A DNA stretch of 64,000 nucleotides from Alphaproteobacteria bacterium (GTDB lineage Bacteria > Pseudomonadota > Alphaproteobacteria > JAJFFI01), in assembly GCA_030066595.1 (NCBI GenBank), contig JASJBI010000031.1:124001-188000 (forward strand), given 5' to 3'. A program made the translations under genes and the position numbers. The notes under the pieces were generated by a model. That model saw only the letters and a program-made list of their open reading frames with translations, ran no database searches and was not told the DNA's origin. Each line of letters begins with the position of its first letter. Positions within the stretch are counted from its first letter, which is position 1. Of the stretch, positions 9,992-19,588 are shown one piece after another.

Positions 9992-10975
9992 TCAGCCCGC
10001 CCCGATTTCCTCGGCGTGATGGCAGGCGACCGACCGGCCGGCCAGGCTGCGCAGCTCCGGCCTCTCCCGCCGGCAGAGGTCCGTGGCATGCGGGCAGCGG
10101 GTGTGGAAGACGCAGCCCGGCGGTGGGTCGAGGGGCGACGGGAGCTCGCCCGGGATGCGCACCGCCTCGAACGTCTTGCGGTCGAGCTTGGGGATCGCGG
10201 AGAGCAAGAGCCGGGTGTAGGGATGGCGCGGAGCGGCGAACAGGTCGGCGGTCGGCGCGATCTCGCATACGACGCCGAGATACATCACCGCCACCTGAGT
10301 CCCGAAATGCTCGACCACCGAGAGGTCGTGCGTGATGAACAGATAGGTGAGCCCCCGCTCCTTGCGCACGGTCATCAGCAGGTTGAGCACCTGGGCCTGG
10401 ACCGAGACATCCAGCGCCGAGACCGGCTCGTCCGCGACGATGAACTCGGGGTCGACCATCAACGCCCGTGCAATGGAGATGCGCTGCCGCTGGCCGCCCG
10501 AGAACTCATGCGGATAGCGGGATCCCCAGGCGAGATCCATGCCGACGGAGCGCATGACGCTCTCGACGTGATCGCGCACTTCGCCGTCGGTCATGTCCGG
10601 CCGGTGAAAACGCAGCGGCTCTTCCAGGGTTCGGCGGACGGTCATGCGGGGGTTGAGCGACGCATAGGGGTTCTGGAACACCATCTGCATGCGGCGGCGG
10701 AACGCCAGCATCTTGTCTTCCGGCAGCGCGTCGATCCGAGTGTCGTCATAGGAGATCGAGCCGCGCGTCGGCCCGATGAGGCCCATGATGGCGCGCCCGA
10801 GCGTAGTCTTGCCGCAGCCACTTTCGCCGACCACGCAGAAGGCTTCGCCGCGCGCGATCTCGAGGCTCACCCCGTTCAGCGCATGCACCACCGGCTTCTC
10901 CCGGGAGAGAAAACTCACCGGCACCGGGAAGTGCTTGTGCACCCCGTCCACGCGAACAAGGGCTTCGCCGGTCAT
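9992..10975 (-). CDS. dppF: Peptide-type ABC transporter ATP-binding protein (DppF/OppF-like)
   Basis: This 327-residue ATPase shows Walker A GESGCGKTT, Q-loop region QMVFQNPYASLNPRMT, signature FSGGQRQRISIARAL and Walker B FIVADEPVSALDVSVQAQ. The C-terminal oligopeptide extension ends in CVFHTRCPHATDLCRRERP, with the cysteines typical of the Dpp/Opp family. The start MTGEALVRVDGVHKHF overlaps the upstream ATPase stop as ATGA. It is the last gene of the five-gene importer. It powers uptake together with DppD. The substrate class is peptide, nickel or opine; sequence alone does not choose between them. Confidence 0.95.
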   Translation of the reverse strand: MTGEALVRVDGVHKHFPVPVSFLSREKPVVHALNGVSLEIARGEAFCVVGESGCGKTTLGRAIMGLIGPTRGSISYDDTRIDALPEDKMLAFRRRMQMVFQNPYASLNPRMTVRRTLEEPLRFHRPDMTDGEVRDHVESVMRSVGMDLAWGSRYPHEFSGGQRQRISIARALMVDPEFIVADEPVSALDVSVQAQVLNLLMTVRKERGLTYLFITHDLSVVEHFGTQVAVMYLGVVCEIAPTADLFAAPRHPYTRLLLSAIPKLDRKTFEAVRIPGELPSPLDPPPGCVFHTRCPHATDLCRRERPELRSLAGRSVACHHAEEIGAG

Positions 10976-11937
10976 GAGATCCGCTCCGCATGGTGGCAGG
11001 AGACCAGCCGGCCGCCGACGTCGCGCAGCGCCGGGACCGATCTCCGACAGCGCGCGTCCGCGTGTTCGCAGCGCGGATGAAAGGCGCAGCCGTCGGGGAT
11101 TGCCGCGAGCGACGGCATCGTGCCCGGGATCTGATGCAGCATCCCGCCCGGCCGGTTCTTCTGCGGCAGGGCCTTGAGCAGCCCGCGGGTGTAGGGATGG
11201 CGCGGCGCGGCGATGAGCTCGGCGGTTGGTCCCGCCTCGACGATGCGACCCGCGTACATCACGATCAGCCGCCGGGTGATTTCCGAAACCACGGCAATGT
11301 CGTGGGTGATGAGGATCAGGCCGACATTGTGGTTCTCGCACAACGCGATCATCAGACCCATGATCTCGGCCTGGATCGTGACGTCCAGCGCCGTCGTCGG
11401 CTCGTCGGCGATGATGATGGCCGGGTCGAGCAGCAGGGCGATGGCGATGACCACCCGCTGGCGCAACCCCCCGGAGAGCTCGTGCGGATAACTGTCGAAG
11501 CGAGTCTCCGGGGAGGGAATCGCGACCTCCCTGAGCTTTTCGATCGCCCGCCGTTTGGCTTCGGCCTCGCCGATCTTCTGGTGCGCCTTCAGGCATTCGA
11601 CCATCTGGGTGCCGATGGTCAGGACCGGATTGAGGGTCATCATCGGGTCCTGGAAGATCATGGCGATCCGGTTGCCCCGGATCGCGCGCATGTGGTTGTC
11701 CGAGAGACGGGCCAGATCCCGGCCGTCGAACAGGATTTCGCCGGCGCTGATGCGGCCGGGCTCGCTGATCAGGTTCAGGATGGCGAAAGCGGCCATGGAC
11801 TTGCCGGCGCCGGATTCGCCGACGATCCCGAGCCGTTCGCCCGCGTCCAGCGTGAAGTCGACGCCGCGCAGGGCCGTCAGCGCCGCCCCGCGCAGGGGAA
11901 ACGTGACCTCCAGTCCGCGCACTTCGAGCAGCGCCAT
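10972..11937 (-). CDS. dppD: Peptide-type ABC transporter ATP-binding protein (DppD/OppD-like)
   Basis: The 321-residue ATPase begins MALLEVRGLEVTFPLRGAAL. It carries Walker A GESGAGKSM, Q-loop MIFQDPMMTLNPVLTIG, signature LSGGLRQRVVIAIAL and Walker B IIIADEPTTALDV. Its C-terminal extension holds CAFHPRCEHADARCRRSVP. The ATG at 11937 follows the permease stop as TGATG, with a one-base overlap, which fixes the start. It pairs with DppF as the asymmetric ATPase dimer of a peptide-type importer. Confidence 0.95.
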   Translation of the reverse strand: MALLEVRGLEVTFPLRGAALTALRGVDFTLDAGERLGIVGESGAGKSMAAFAILNLISEPGRISAGEILFDGRDLARLSDNHMRAIRGNRIAMIFQDPMMTLNPVLTIGTQMVECLKAHQKIGEAEAKRRAIEKLREVAIPSPETRFDSYPHELSGGLRQRVVIAIALLLDPAIIIADEPTTALDVTIQAEIMGLMIALCENHNVGLILITHDIAVVSEITRRLIVMYAGRIVEAGPTAELIAAPRHPYTRGLLKALPQKNRPGGMLHQIPGTMPSLAAIPDGCAFHPRCEHADARCRRSVPALRDVGGRLVSCHHAERIS

Positions 11938-12857
11938 CAGGTCTCCTTGTAGAGCCGGGGATTGAGCACGTCGCGCAGCCAGTCGCCAAGCAGGTTGATG
12001 GCCAGGATCAGGACGATCAGCACGATGCTGGGGATGATCGTGATCCACCAGGTGCCGCTGAAGATGAACTCGAACCCGGCCCGGATCAGCGAGCCGAGCG
12101 AAGGTTTGGTCACGGGCATGCCAAGGCCGAGGAAGGACAGCGCGGCCTCGGCCACGATGGCGTTGGCGACCTGGACCGTGGAGATCACCAGGATCGGCGA
12201 GAGGGTGTTCGGCAGGATGTGGCGGAACATGATCCTGAGCCGACTGAGGCCGATCACCCGGGCCGCGTCGACATACTCTTTTTCCTTTTCCGCCAATACG
12301 TTAGCTCGAACCGTCCGGGCATATTGCGGCCACTCGGCGATGCCGATCACCAAGATCAGCATGATGATGGCGAGCTCTTCGTAGAGGCCCACGCCGAACG
12401 CCGCCTGAAACACCGCCAGCACGATGATGGCGACCATCAAGGTCGAAAAGGACAGCTGGATGTCCGCGAGCCGCATGAAGAAGCCGTCTACGCGCCCACC
12501 GTAGTAGCCCGAGATCAGGCCGATGGTGACGCCGATCAGGCCTTGCAGCAGAACGGCGAACACGCCGATGGTCAGCGAGATGCCGGTGCCATAGAGGATG
12601 GTGCTGAGCATGTCGCGCCCCTGCGCATCCGTCCCGAAGACGAAGCGCGCCTCGCCCTCGGCCTGCCAGACCGGCGGGATCTCGGAGTCCATAATGTCGA
12701 TCTGCAGGGGATCGTAGGGATTCTGCGGCGCGATCCAGGGGGCCAGCGCCGCGCCCAGCACGAAGAGCAACAGCACGCCGGCGCTGACCATCGCCACCGG
12801 GTCGCCCAGGAAGCGATAGACGAAGTTCGACTGGAGCGCTGCCCGGACCGCGCTCAC
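11937..12857 (-). CDS. dppC: Peptide-type ABC transporter permease (DppC/OppC-like)
   Basis: This is a 306-residue inner-membrane permease. The N-terminal helix runs from DPVAMVSAGVLLLFVLGAAL and leads to APWIAPQNPYDP, the typical DppC periplasmic segment. FGTDAQGRDMLSTILYG follows, and then the EAA loop YVDAARVIGLSRLRIMFRHI that contacts the ATPases. It starts at a GTG overlapping the dppB stop (GTGA), so upstream frame extension is spurious. It forms the channel heterodimer with DppB. Confidence 0.94.
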   Translation of the reverse strand: MSAVRAALQSNFVYRFLGDPVAMVSAGVLLLFVLGAALAPWIAPQNPYDPLQIDIMDSEIPPVWQAEGEARFVFGTDAQGRDMLSTILYGTGISLTIGVFAVLLQGLIGVTIGLISGYYGGRVDGFFMRLADIQLSFSTLMVAIIVLAVFQAAFGVGLYEELAIIMLILVIGIAEWPQYARTVRANVLAEKEKEYVDAARVIGLSRLRIMFRHILPNTLSPILVISTVQVANAIVAEAALSFLGLGMPVTKPSLGSLIRAGFEFIFSGTWWITIIPSIVLIVLILAINLLGDWLRDVLNPRLYKET

Positions 12858-13837
12858 GCCGCACGCCCCGTGATCTTCACCATCGGATTGACCAGGGTGT
12901 AGACCAGGTCGACCACGGTGTTGGTCACCACGAAGATCAGCCCGACGACGATGATGTAGGCGATGATCAGCGGCGTATCGACACGGTTGACCGCCTCGAG
13001 GAACAGAAAGCCCATGCCGGGCCACTGGAACACGGTCTCGGTCAGGATGGTGTAGGCGATCAGCGTCCCGATCTGCACGCCGCCGACCGTGATCACCGGC
13101 AAGAGCGTGTTCTTGAAAGCGTGCACGAACCAGACGCGGCGCGAGCTCAGTCCCTTGGCCCAGGCAAACCGCACGTACTCGGTGCGCAGCACCTCCATCA
13201 TCTCGCCCCGGATCAGACGGATGAACAGCGGCAGCATGATCGAGGACAGCGCGATGGCGGGCAGCACCAAATGGGCAAGTCCGTCCCGGGTCAGGAGGCC
13301 GGTCGTCCACCAGCCGAGCGTCACGGTCTGGCCGCGGCCGAAGGACGGCAGCCAGCCGAGCTCGATCGAGAAGATGTAGATCAGGAAGATCGCCGTCAGG
13401 AACACGGGAATCGAAATGCCGACGATGCTGAACCCCATGATCGCCTGGGTCACCCAGCCATTCGGCCGGATGGCGCAGAACACGCCCAGCGGCACCGAGA
13501 CCAGCACGATGATCAGCGAGGCGGCCAGCACCAGCTCGAAGGTCGCCGGAAACTTGTCCAGGATCACCTCGAGCGCCGGCCGCTTGAAGAAGTAGGACGT
13601 GCCCAGATCGCCCTGCACCGCGCCCGCCAGGAACCGGCCGAAGCGCAGGACGAAGGGATCGTTCAGTCCCATCTCGTCGCGCAGCGCCTGCCGTTCGGCC
13701 TCGGACACCGCCTGCCCCACCAGCTCGCGCAGCGGGTCGCCCAAATTGTCCTGGATGGAGAAGCCGATCACCGAGATGACCAGCATCACCACCACGGCCT
13801 GGCCCAGGCGACGGATCAAAAAGGCAAGCGTGTCCAC
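12854..13837 (-). CDS. dppB: Peptide-type ABC transporter permease (DppB/OppB-like)
   Basis: The 327-residue permease starts with a helix over LIRRLGQAVVVMLVISVIGF. It contains the EAA-loop region EVLRTEYVRFAWAKGLSSRR and ends with the DppB-type run TNTVVDLVYTLVNPMVKI. The middle segment LGTSYFFKRPALEVILDKFP is the usual DppB periplasmic loop. It is the second gene of the operon, about 95 bp after the binding-protein stop; a strong hairpin in that gap probably lowers permease expression relative to the binding protein. Confidence 0.94.
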   Translation of the reverse strand: MDTLAFLIRRLGQAVVVMLVISVIGFSIQDNLGDPLRELVGQAVSEAERQALRDEMGLNDPFVLRFGRFLAGAVQGDLGTSYFFKRPALEVILDKFPATFELVLAASLIIVLVSVPLGVFCAIRPNGWVTQAIMGFSIVGISIPVFLTAIFLIYIFSIELGWLPSFGRGQTVTLGWWTTGLLTRDGLAHLVLPAIALSSIMLPLFIRLIRGEMMEVLRTEYVRFAWAKGLSSRRVWFVHAFKNTLLPVITVGGVQIGTLIAYTILTETVFQWPGMGFLFLEAVNRVDTPLIIAYIIVVGLIFVVTNTVVDLVYTLVNPMVKITGRAA

Positions 13838-13887
13838 GACCGGAATCTCAGCTTGGGCGGCATCTCCCGCCCGTTCGTCGAGGGCAA

Positions 13888-13915
13888 ATGGGGCGCCTCA
13901 TCCGAGGCGCCCCAT
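13888..13915. terminator. Perfect 12-bp-stem hairpin between binding-protein and permease genes
   Basis: ATGGGGCGCCTC and its exact complement are separated by the 4-base loop ATCC. The hairpin lies after the dppA stop and before dppB. On the minus strand it is followed by TTTGCCC, not a T-run, so it is more likely an mRNA-stabilising or attenuating hairpin than a full terminator. Such hairpins after binding-protein genes are common in ABC operons. Confidence 0.6.
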
Positions 13916-13932
13916 CGCCGATCGGGCCGCAC

Positions 13933-15486
13933 TCAGTCGACCACCAGGTCCCCGAGATACGGGAAGTTCATGACGTTCACGACCTTGTCCACGTGAACGC
14001 CCTTTTTGGCGGCCCAGGCCAGGTCCTGCCAGTGCAGCGGCACGAAGGCGGCATCATCGTAAAGGACGCGCTCGACCTGCCGCAGCACGTCGGCGCGCTG
14101 CTCTTCGTCCGTCATCTTGTGGCTCTGCAGCACCAGCTTGTCGACCTGCGGGTTGGCATAGTTGCCGCTGTTGTACTGCCCGTAGCCGGTCTCCTTGCTG
14201 GGCGTCATCACCAGGAACTCGGAGAAGTTTGCCGAGTCCTCGGTGTCCGAATGCCAGCCGATCATCATGATGTCGGCCGCGCGCTCGTCGTATTTGGGCC
14301 AGTACTGCGCCTTGGGCATGGTCTTGAGGTCGACCTTGATGCTGATCTTGGCCAGCATGGCCACCGCCGCCTCGCAGATCTTGAAGTCGTTCACGTAGCG
14401 GTTGTTCGGGCACATCATGGTCGCGTTGAAGCCCTTCTCGAGGCCGGCCTCCTTCATCAAGGACTGGGCCTTGGCGAGATCGAAGCGCGGCTTCAGGTCC
14501 GGATTGTAGCCAAGATATCCCTTGGGGCTCTGCTGGGCCGCGGCGGTCGCGAAGCCCTTCATGATCTTCTTGACGATGCCCTCGTTGTTGATCGCATGCA
14601 CCACCGCCTGGCGCACCCGCTGGTCCTTGAAGTGGGCGACGCGCTCTTGGTTGAGCTGAAGCGTGATGATCCGCGTGCCCGACATGGTGACCAGGTCCAC
14701 CTTGGGATCCTTCTTGACCCGCTCCAGGTCGGTCGGCGGTACGGGCGCGATGAAGTCGACGTCGCCCGAGAGCAGCGCGGCCACGCGGGTCGGGCCCTCC
14801 TTGATCGGGGTGAAGACGATCTCGGTCACGTTGCCCGGCGAGCTCTTGTCCCAGTAGCCGTCGAATCGCTTGAACTCGATCCTGACACCCTGCTCACGCT
14901 TGGCGATCAAGAACGGACCCGTGCCCGACACGGTCTTCGAGGCGAAGGAATCGCCATGCTTGATGACCGCGGCCTTGTCCTTCCCGTTGGCGTCGGTGCC
15001 CGTGTAGAACTTGCTGTCCATCGGGAAGATGTAGGTGGCCAGATGCAGCACCAGCGGGAAGGGCTCCTTGGTCACCAGATCGACGGTTGCGTCGTCGGTG
15101 GTTTTGCAGGCCTCGAACGGCTCGAACAACCCTTTGAAATCTGGGCTAATTTTCAGACGCTCATAGGTCCAGCACACGTCCTTCGCCGAGAACTCATTGC
15201 CCGAGTGGAACTTCACGTCCTTGCGCAAGTGAAAACGGACGGTTTTGTCGTCGAGCCGCTCCCAGCGCTCGGCGAGACGGGGATCGAAGCCGTGCTCCTG
15301 GTTCCAGCGCACCAGCGGATCGAACACCATATGGGAGAGCTGCAGCGTGCCGCCCGAGAGCTGTTCGTGCGGATCCAGCGAAACCGGATCGGCGTCGTAG
15401 GCCATGGTCAGGCTCTTGGCGTGAACGGCGGACGCGGCACCCGCGACAAGGATCGCCGCAGCGAGGCAATGCAAGGCTCTTTTCAT
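13933..15486 (-). CDS. dppA: Peptide-type ABC transporter substrate-binding protein (SBP_bac_5 family)
   Basis: The 517-residue protein has a clear Sec signal peptide (MKRALHCLAAAILVAGAASA, cleavage near VHA-K). It is followed by the family 5 fold: YDADPVSLDPHEQ, WTYERLKISPDFKG, KTVSGTGPFLIAKREQ, and a C-terminal segment with PLHWQDLAWAAKKGV. It captures substrate in the periplasm for the DppBC channel. The start has GGGAGGATAG just upstream. The gene is first in the operon and divergent from the CO dehydrogenase genes, with 309 bp between the two starts. Family 5 proteins bind peptides, nickel, opines or oligosaccharides. Confidence 0.93.
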   Translation of the reverse strand: MKRALHCLAAAILVAGAASAVHAKSLTMAYDADPVSLDPHEQLSGGTLQLSHMVFDPLVRWNQEHGFDPRLAERWERLDDKTVRFHLRKDVKFHSGNEFSAKDVCWTYERLKISPDFKGLFEPFEACKTTDDATVDLVTKEPFPLVLHLATYIFPMDSKFYTGTDANGKDKAAVIKHGDSFASKTVSGTGPFLIAKREQGVRIEFKRFDGYWDKSSPGNVTEIVFTPIKEGPTRVAALLSGDVDFIAPVPPTDLERVKKDPKVDLVTMSGTRIITLQLNQERVAHFKDQRVRQAVVHAINNEGIVKKIMKGFATAAAQQSPKGYLGYNPDLKPRFDLAKAQSLMKEAGLEKGFNATMMCPNNRYVNDFKICEAAVAMLAKISIKVDLKTMPKAQYWPKYDERAADIMMIGWHSDTEDSANFSEFLVMTPSKETGYGQYNSGNYANPQVDKLVLQSHKMTDEEQRADVLRQVERVLYDDAAFVPLHWQDLAWAAKKGVHVDKVVNVMNFPYLGDLVVD

Positions 15487-15795
15487 TCTATCCTCCCTAT
15501 TTCCGGGCCCTCCGAGGACGCGCTGCGCGATCCCGCAGAGCCCGGCGCTCCTCCTTGTTGACTGCGCGCATTATGACGCCAGATCGAACATGGGGTCCAG
15601 AATGCATCTTTCACGGGATGGATCGGATGCGGTGCGCGGTGCGGCCACGTCGGTGATCGGAGAGCGGCCCGCCCGCCGCTGTCGGGACGGGGGCAATTCC
15701 GACCGGATCGCTGCCGCTTTGGTGGATTTGCCGCCGCGTTCCGGCTCATGTACGCTGTCAGCAAAACGAAACAAATCCAGTTTGGGGAGGAGCAC
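15487..15795. other. Divergent intergenic region between dppA and coxM
   Basis: This 309-bp region must hold both operon promoters. On plus, TTGCCG at 15728 and TACGCT at 15751, 17 bp apart, form a weak sigma70-like candidate for cox. On minus, TGGACC and CATAAT with an 18-bp spacer around 15570-15599 is a weak candidate for dppA. No clear gene or convincing operator was found. Confidence 0.4.
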
Positions 15796-16665
15796 GTGAT
15801 TCCGGGAAGCTTCGCGTACCACCGGCCCGCGAGCGTGGACGAGGCTGTCGCGCTTTTGGGTCAATTCGGCGAGGACGGCAAGGTCCTCGCCGGCGGGCAC
15901 AGCCTCATTCCGATGATGAAGCTCAGGCTGGCCACGCCCGAGCACCTCATCGACATAAACGGCATCGGCGAGTTGAAAGGCATCCGGGAAGAGGGCGGCC
16001 AGCTGCGCATCGGGGCGGCGGCGACCCAGGCGGACATACTCGCCTCCGATCTGCTGGCGAACACCTGCCCGCTGCTCCCCGAGGCGGCGGCGCTGATCGC
16101 CGACCCGCAGATCCGCTACTGCGGCACGCTGGGCGGCAACGTCGCGAACGGCGATCCGGGCAACGACATGCCGGCGGTCATGATGGCGCTGGCTGCGATC
16201 TATGCGCTCCGTGGGCCCGGCGGCGCGCGCGAGGTCGCGGCGCGGGACTTCTATCACGGCACCTTCGACACGGCGCTTGCGGAGAACGAGCTCCTGACCG
16301 AGATCCGGATCCCGACGCCGGCCCCCGGACACGGGGCGTCTTACCAGAAGATGAAGCGCAAGGTCGGCGACTATGCGACGGCGGCCGCCGCCGCGGTCCT
16401 CAGCTTCGACGGCGACCGATGCGCCAGCGCCGCGGTGACGCTCACCAATGTGGGCGAGGCGGCGATCTTCGTGACCGAGGCGGGCGACGCGCTGGTCGGC
16501 ACCGCGGTCGACGACACCGCGGTCGCCGAAGCGGCGGCCAGGGCGATGGCGCTGGCCGCGCCCGTAAGCGACCTGAGGGGCCCGGCCGAGTACCGAACCC
16601 AGATGGCCGGAGAGATGGCGCGGCGGGCGATCCGCACGGCGGCCGCGCGCGCGAAGGGAGGTTGA
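15796..16665 (+). CDS. coxM: Carbon monoxide dehydrogenase medium (FAD-binding) subunit CoxM
   Basis: The 289-residue protein is the FAD subunit of a molybdenum hydroxylase. It contains the FAD-binding motif [17 protein letters not shown] near residue 32 and the second motif [17 protein letters not shown] near residue 112, both as in CoxM. It passes electrons from the iron-sulfur subunit to FAD and on to the respiratory chain. The GTG at 15796 is chosen because GGGGAGGAG lies 4 bp upstream and the protein then begins [11 protein letters not shown] as in homologs. It is followed by coxS after 3 bp, giving the form I order M-S-L. Confidence 0.95.
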   Translation: MIPGSFAYHRPASVDEAVALLGQFGEDGKVLAGGHSLIPMMKLRLATPEHLIDINGIGELKGIREEGGQLRIGAAATQADILASDLLANTCPLLPEAAALIADPQIRYCGTLGGNVANGDPGNDMPAVMMALAAIYALRGPGGAREVAARDFYHGTFDTALAENELLTEIRIPTPAPGHGASYQKMKRKVGDYATAAAAAVLSFDGDRCASAAVTLTNVGEAAIFVTEAGDALVGTAVDDTAVAEAAARAMALAAPVSDLRGPAEYRTQMAGEMARRAIRTAAARAKGG

Positions 16666-16668
16666 GGT

Positions 16669-17160
16669 ATGGCCGAGAAAACCAAGATCTCGCTCACCGT
16701 GAACGGCAACGCCGTCGAGGCGGAGATCGAGCCGCGCACCTTGCTGATCCATTTTCTGCGCGAGCATCTCAACCTGACGGGCGCCCATATCGGCTGCGAG
16801 ACCAGCCATTGCGGCGCCTGCACGGTCGACCTGGACGGCCGCTCCGTGAAGTCCTGCACGGTCTTCGCCGTTCAGGCCAATGGCGGCGAGCTGCTGACCG
16901 TCGAGGGGATGGCCGCAGGCGGCGAGCTGCACCCGCTGCAACAGGCGTTCGTCGACCAGCACGGTCTGCAGTGCGGCTACTGCACGCCGGGCATGCTGGT
17001 CCGCGCCTACCGCCTGCTGCAGGAGACCCCGAACCCGACCGACGACGAGATCCGCTGGGGTCTGTCCGGCAATCTCTGCCGCTGCACCGGATATCAGAAC
17101 ATCGTCAAGGCGGTCCGGCAGGCCGCCGACGAACTGGGCCAGAAGGAGGCCGCCGAGTAA
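16669..17160 (+). CDS. coxS: Carbon monoxide dehydrogenase small (2Fe-2S) subunit CoxS
   Basis: The 163-residue protein has both [2Fe-2S] domains of the small subunit. The N-terminal plant-ferredoxin-like cluster ligands are in [16 protein letters not shown] with a fourth Cys at KSCTVFA. The C-terminal helical domain has [10 protein letters not shown] and CRCTGYQNI. Length is normal for the family. Electrons pass from the molybdenum site in CoxL through these clusters to CoxM. The stop overlaps the coxL start as TAATG. Confidence 0.96.
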   Translation: MAEKTKISLTVNGNAVEAEIEPRTLLIHFLREHLNLTGAHIGCETSHCGACTVDLDGRSVKSCTVFAVQANGGELLTVEGMAAGGELHPLQQAFVDQHGLQCGYCTPGMLVRAYRLLQETPNPTDDEIRWGLSGNLCRCTGYQNIVKAVRQAADELGQKEAAE

Positions 17161-19565
17161 TGAGCGACATCAAGGAAATGAGCCTCGAAGAACGCGAAGC
17201 CACCCTCGGCGGCATCGGCAGCGCCCGCAAGCGCAAGGAGGACGCCCGCTTCATCCGCGGCCAGGGCAACTATGTCGATGACATCAAGCTGCCCGGCATG
17301 GTCTTCGGCGACTTCGTGCGCAGCGCCTACGCGCATGCAAAGATCAAGTCGATCGATACCGAGGCGGCGCTGGCCGTTCCCGGTGTCATGGCCGTGATCA
17401 CGGCCAAGGATCTGGAACCGCTGGGCCTGCACTGGATGCCGACGCTGGCCGGCGACGTGGCCGCCGTTCTGGCCGACAAGAAGGTGCACTTCCAGAACCA
17501 GGAGGTCGCCTTCGTGGTGGGTGCCGACCGCTATGCGGTCTCGGACGGCGTCCAGGCGGTCGATGTCGACTACGACGAGCTGCCGGTGTTGGTCGATCCG
17601 CGCAAGGCGCTCGACGCCGACGCGCCGATCCTACGAGAGGACGTCCAGGAGAAGGACAATGTCGGCCAGGGGCTGCGCCGGCACCCGAACCACATCTTCC
17701 ACTGGGAGGTGGGCGACAAGACGGCGACGGATGCCGCCTTCGCCGCGGCCGCGGTCACCATCAAGGAAGAGATCGGCTATCCGCGCAACCACCCCTCGCC
17801 CATGGAGACCTGCGGCTGTGTGGCGTCCATGGACGCGACCAACGGCGTGCTCACCGTCTACGGCACCTTCCAGGCGCCGCACGTGATCCGCACCGTGGTT
17901 TCGCTGATCACCGGGCTGTCCGAGAACAACATCCGCATCGTCTCGCCCGATGTCGGCGGCGGCTTCGGCAACAAGGTGGGCGCCTATCCGGGCTACATCT
18001 GCGCCGCGGCGGCGTCGATCGTCACGGGGCTGCCGGTCAAGTGGATCGAGAGCCGCATGGACAACCTGTCGACCACCGCCTTCGCCCGCGACTATCACAT
18101 GACCGGCGAGCTGGCGGCGGACGAGAGCGGCAAGATCACCGCCATCCGGGCCAATGTGCTGGCCGATCATGGCGCCTTCAACACGCACGCCCAGCCGATG
18201 AAGTGGCCGGCCGGGTTCTTCAACATCGTCACCGGCAGCTACGACGTCCCCGTGGGCCATGTCGAGGTCGACGGCGTCTACACCAACAAGGCGCCGGGCG
18301 GGGTCGCCTACCGCTGCTCGTTCCGGGTCACCGAGGCCGCCTATCTGATCGAGCGCCTGATCGATGCGCTGGCCCAGAAGATCGGCGTCGACAAGGCGGA
18401 GATCCGCTTCCGCAACTTCATCCAGCCGGAGCAGTTCCCCTACGACTCCTGCCTCGGCTGGGAGTACGACTCCGGCGACTACCCCACGGCCCTGAAGAAG
18501 GCCCTGGAAGCGGTCGACTACGAGGGACTGCGGCGGGAGCAGAAGGAAAAGGCGGCCAAGGGCGAGCTGATGGGCATCGGCATCGCCACCTTCACCGAGA
18601 TCGTCGGCGCGGGGCCGACCCGCAACTGCGACATCGTCGGCCTCGGCATGTTCGACAGCTGCGAGATCCGCGTCCACCCGACCGGTTCGGCCATCGTCCG
18701 GCTCGGCACCAAGAGCCAGGGCCAGGGGCACGAGACCACCTTCGCCCAGATCGTCGCCACCGAGATCGGGCTGCCGTCCGACGCCATCACGGTCGAGGAA
18801 GGCGATACCGACACGGCTCCCTACGGGCTCGGTACCTACGGCTCGCGCTCGACGCCGGTGGCCGGCGCCGCCTGCGCCATTGCGGCCCGCAAGATCAGGG
18901 CCAAGGCGCAGAAGATCGCCGCCCATCTGCTCGAGGTCGGCGAGGGCGATCTGGAATGGGAGGTCGACCGCTTCAGGGTCAAGGGCCTGCCCGAGCGCGC
19001 GGCGACCATGAAGGACATCTGCATGGCGGCCTATTCGAACCTGCCCGAGGGCATGGAGCCGGGCTTGGAGACGACGAGCTATTACGATCCGCCGAACTTC
19101 ACCTATCCGTTCGGCGCCTATGTCTGCGTCGTCGACATCGACCGCTTCACCGGCGAGATCAAGGTGCGCCGATTCTACGCGCTCGACGACTGCGGCACCC
19201 GCATCAACCCGATGGTCATCGAGGGCCAGGTGCATGGGGGCCTGGCCGAGGCCTTCGCGATCGCCATGGGCCAGGAGATCGTGTTCGACGAATTGGGCAA
19301 CGTCATGGGCGCGAGTTTCCTGGACTACTTCATCCCCACCACGGTGGAGACCCCGGTCTGGGAGACAGACCATACCGTGACCCCGTCGCCGCACCACCCG
19401 ATCGGCGCCAAGGGCGTCGGCGAATCACCCAATGTGGGCGGCGTGCCGGCCTTCACCAACGCGGTGGTTGACGCCTTTGCCCAGCACGGCGTCATGCACA
19501 TGCCGATGCCGCACACGGCCTGGCGGGTGTGGCAGACGATCGACGAGCTGGGCTTGAACAAATAG
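17160..19565 (+). CDS. coxL: Form I carbon monoxide dehydrogenase large (molybdenum) subunit CoxL
   Basis: The 801-residue subunit holds the molybdenum-copper active site that oxidises CO with water to CO2. The active-site loop reads AYRCSFR at residues 383-389, the diagnostic form I signature with the copper-binding Cys at 386. The catalytic Glu lies in GAKGVGES at residue 755. VGGGFGNKVG, for cofactor contact, is also present. Length matches characterised form I subunits. The ATG overlaps the coxS stop by one base. Many CoxL-like proteins are not CO dehydrogenases, but they lack this exact motif, so the assignment is strong. Confidence 0.96.
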   Translation: MSDIKEMSLEEREATLGGIGSARKRKEDARFIRGQGNYVDDIKLPGMVFGDFVRSAYAHAKIKSIDTEAALAVPGVMAVITAKDLEPLGLHWMPTLAGDVAAVLADKKVHFQNQEVAFVVGADRYAVSDGVQAVDVDYDELPVLVDPRKALDADAPILREDVQEKDNVGQGLRRHPNHIFHWEVGDKTATDAAFAAAAVTIKEEIGYPRNHPSPMETCGCVASMDATNGVLTVYGTFQAPHVIRTVVSLITGLSENNIRIVSPDVGGGFGNKVGAYPGYICAAAASIVTGLPVKWIESRMDNLSTTAFARDYHMTGELAADESGKITAIRANVLADHGAFNTHAQPMKWPAGFFNIVTGSYDVPVGHVEVDGVYTNKAPGGVAYRCSFRVTEAAYLIERLIDALAQKIGVDKAEIRFRNFIQPEQFPYDSCLGWEYDSGDYPTALKKALEAVDYEGLRREQKEKAAKGELMGIGIATFTEIVGAGPTRNCDIVGLGMFDSCEIRVHPTGSAIVRLGTKSQGQGHETTFAQIVATEIGLPSDAITVEEGDTDTAPYGLGTYGSRSTPVAGAACAIAARKIRAKAQKIAAHLLEVGEGDLEWEVDRFRVKGLPERAATMKDICMAAYSNLPEGMEPGLETTSYYDPPNFTYPFGAYVCVVDIDRFTGEIKVRRFYALDDCGTRINPMVIEGQVHGGLAEAFAIAMGQEIVFDELGNVMGASFLDYFIPTTVETPVWETDHTVTPSPHHPIGAKGVGESPNVGGVPAFTNAVVDAFAQHGVMHMPMPHTAWRVWQTIDELGLNK

Positions 19566-19588
19566 CGCGATGCCGCTTGGGAAACGCC

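Noticed and set aside
9992..11989. A 665-residue frame apparently fusing two ATPase regions
   Set aside because: Only the 3' half is coding; the 5' half is the wrong frame of dppD. The real gene starts at the ATG at 10975 that overlaps the dppD stop.
15571..16962. A 463-residue minus-strand frame over coxM and coxS
   Set aside because: Antisense shadow of strongly supported genes.
17631..19397. A 588-residue open frame on the opposite strand of coxL
   Set aside because: It is an antisense shadow typical of GC-rich codon use; it has no family features or ribosome site.
16419..19565. A 1048-residue frame across coxM, coxS and coxL
   Set aside because: It is out-of-frame read-through in coxM/coxS; CoxL begins at 17160.
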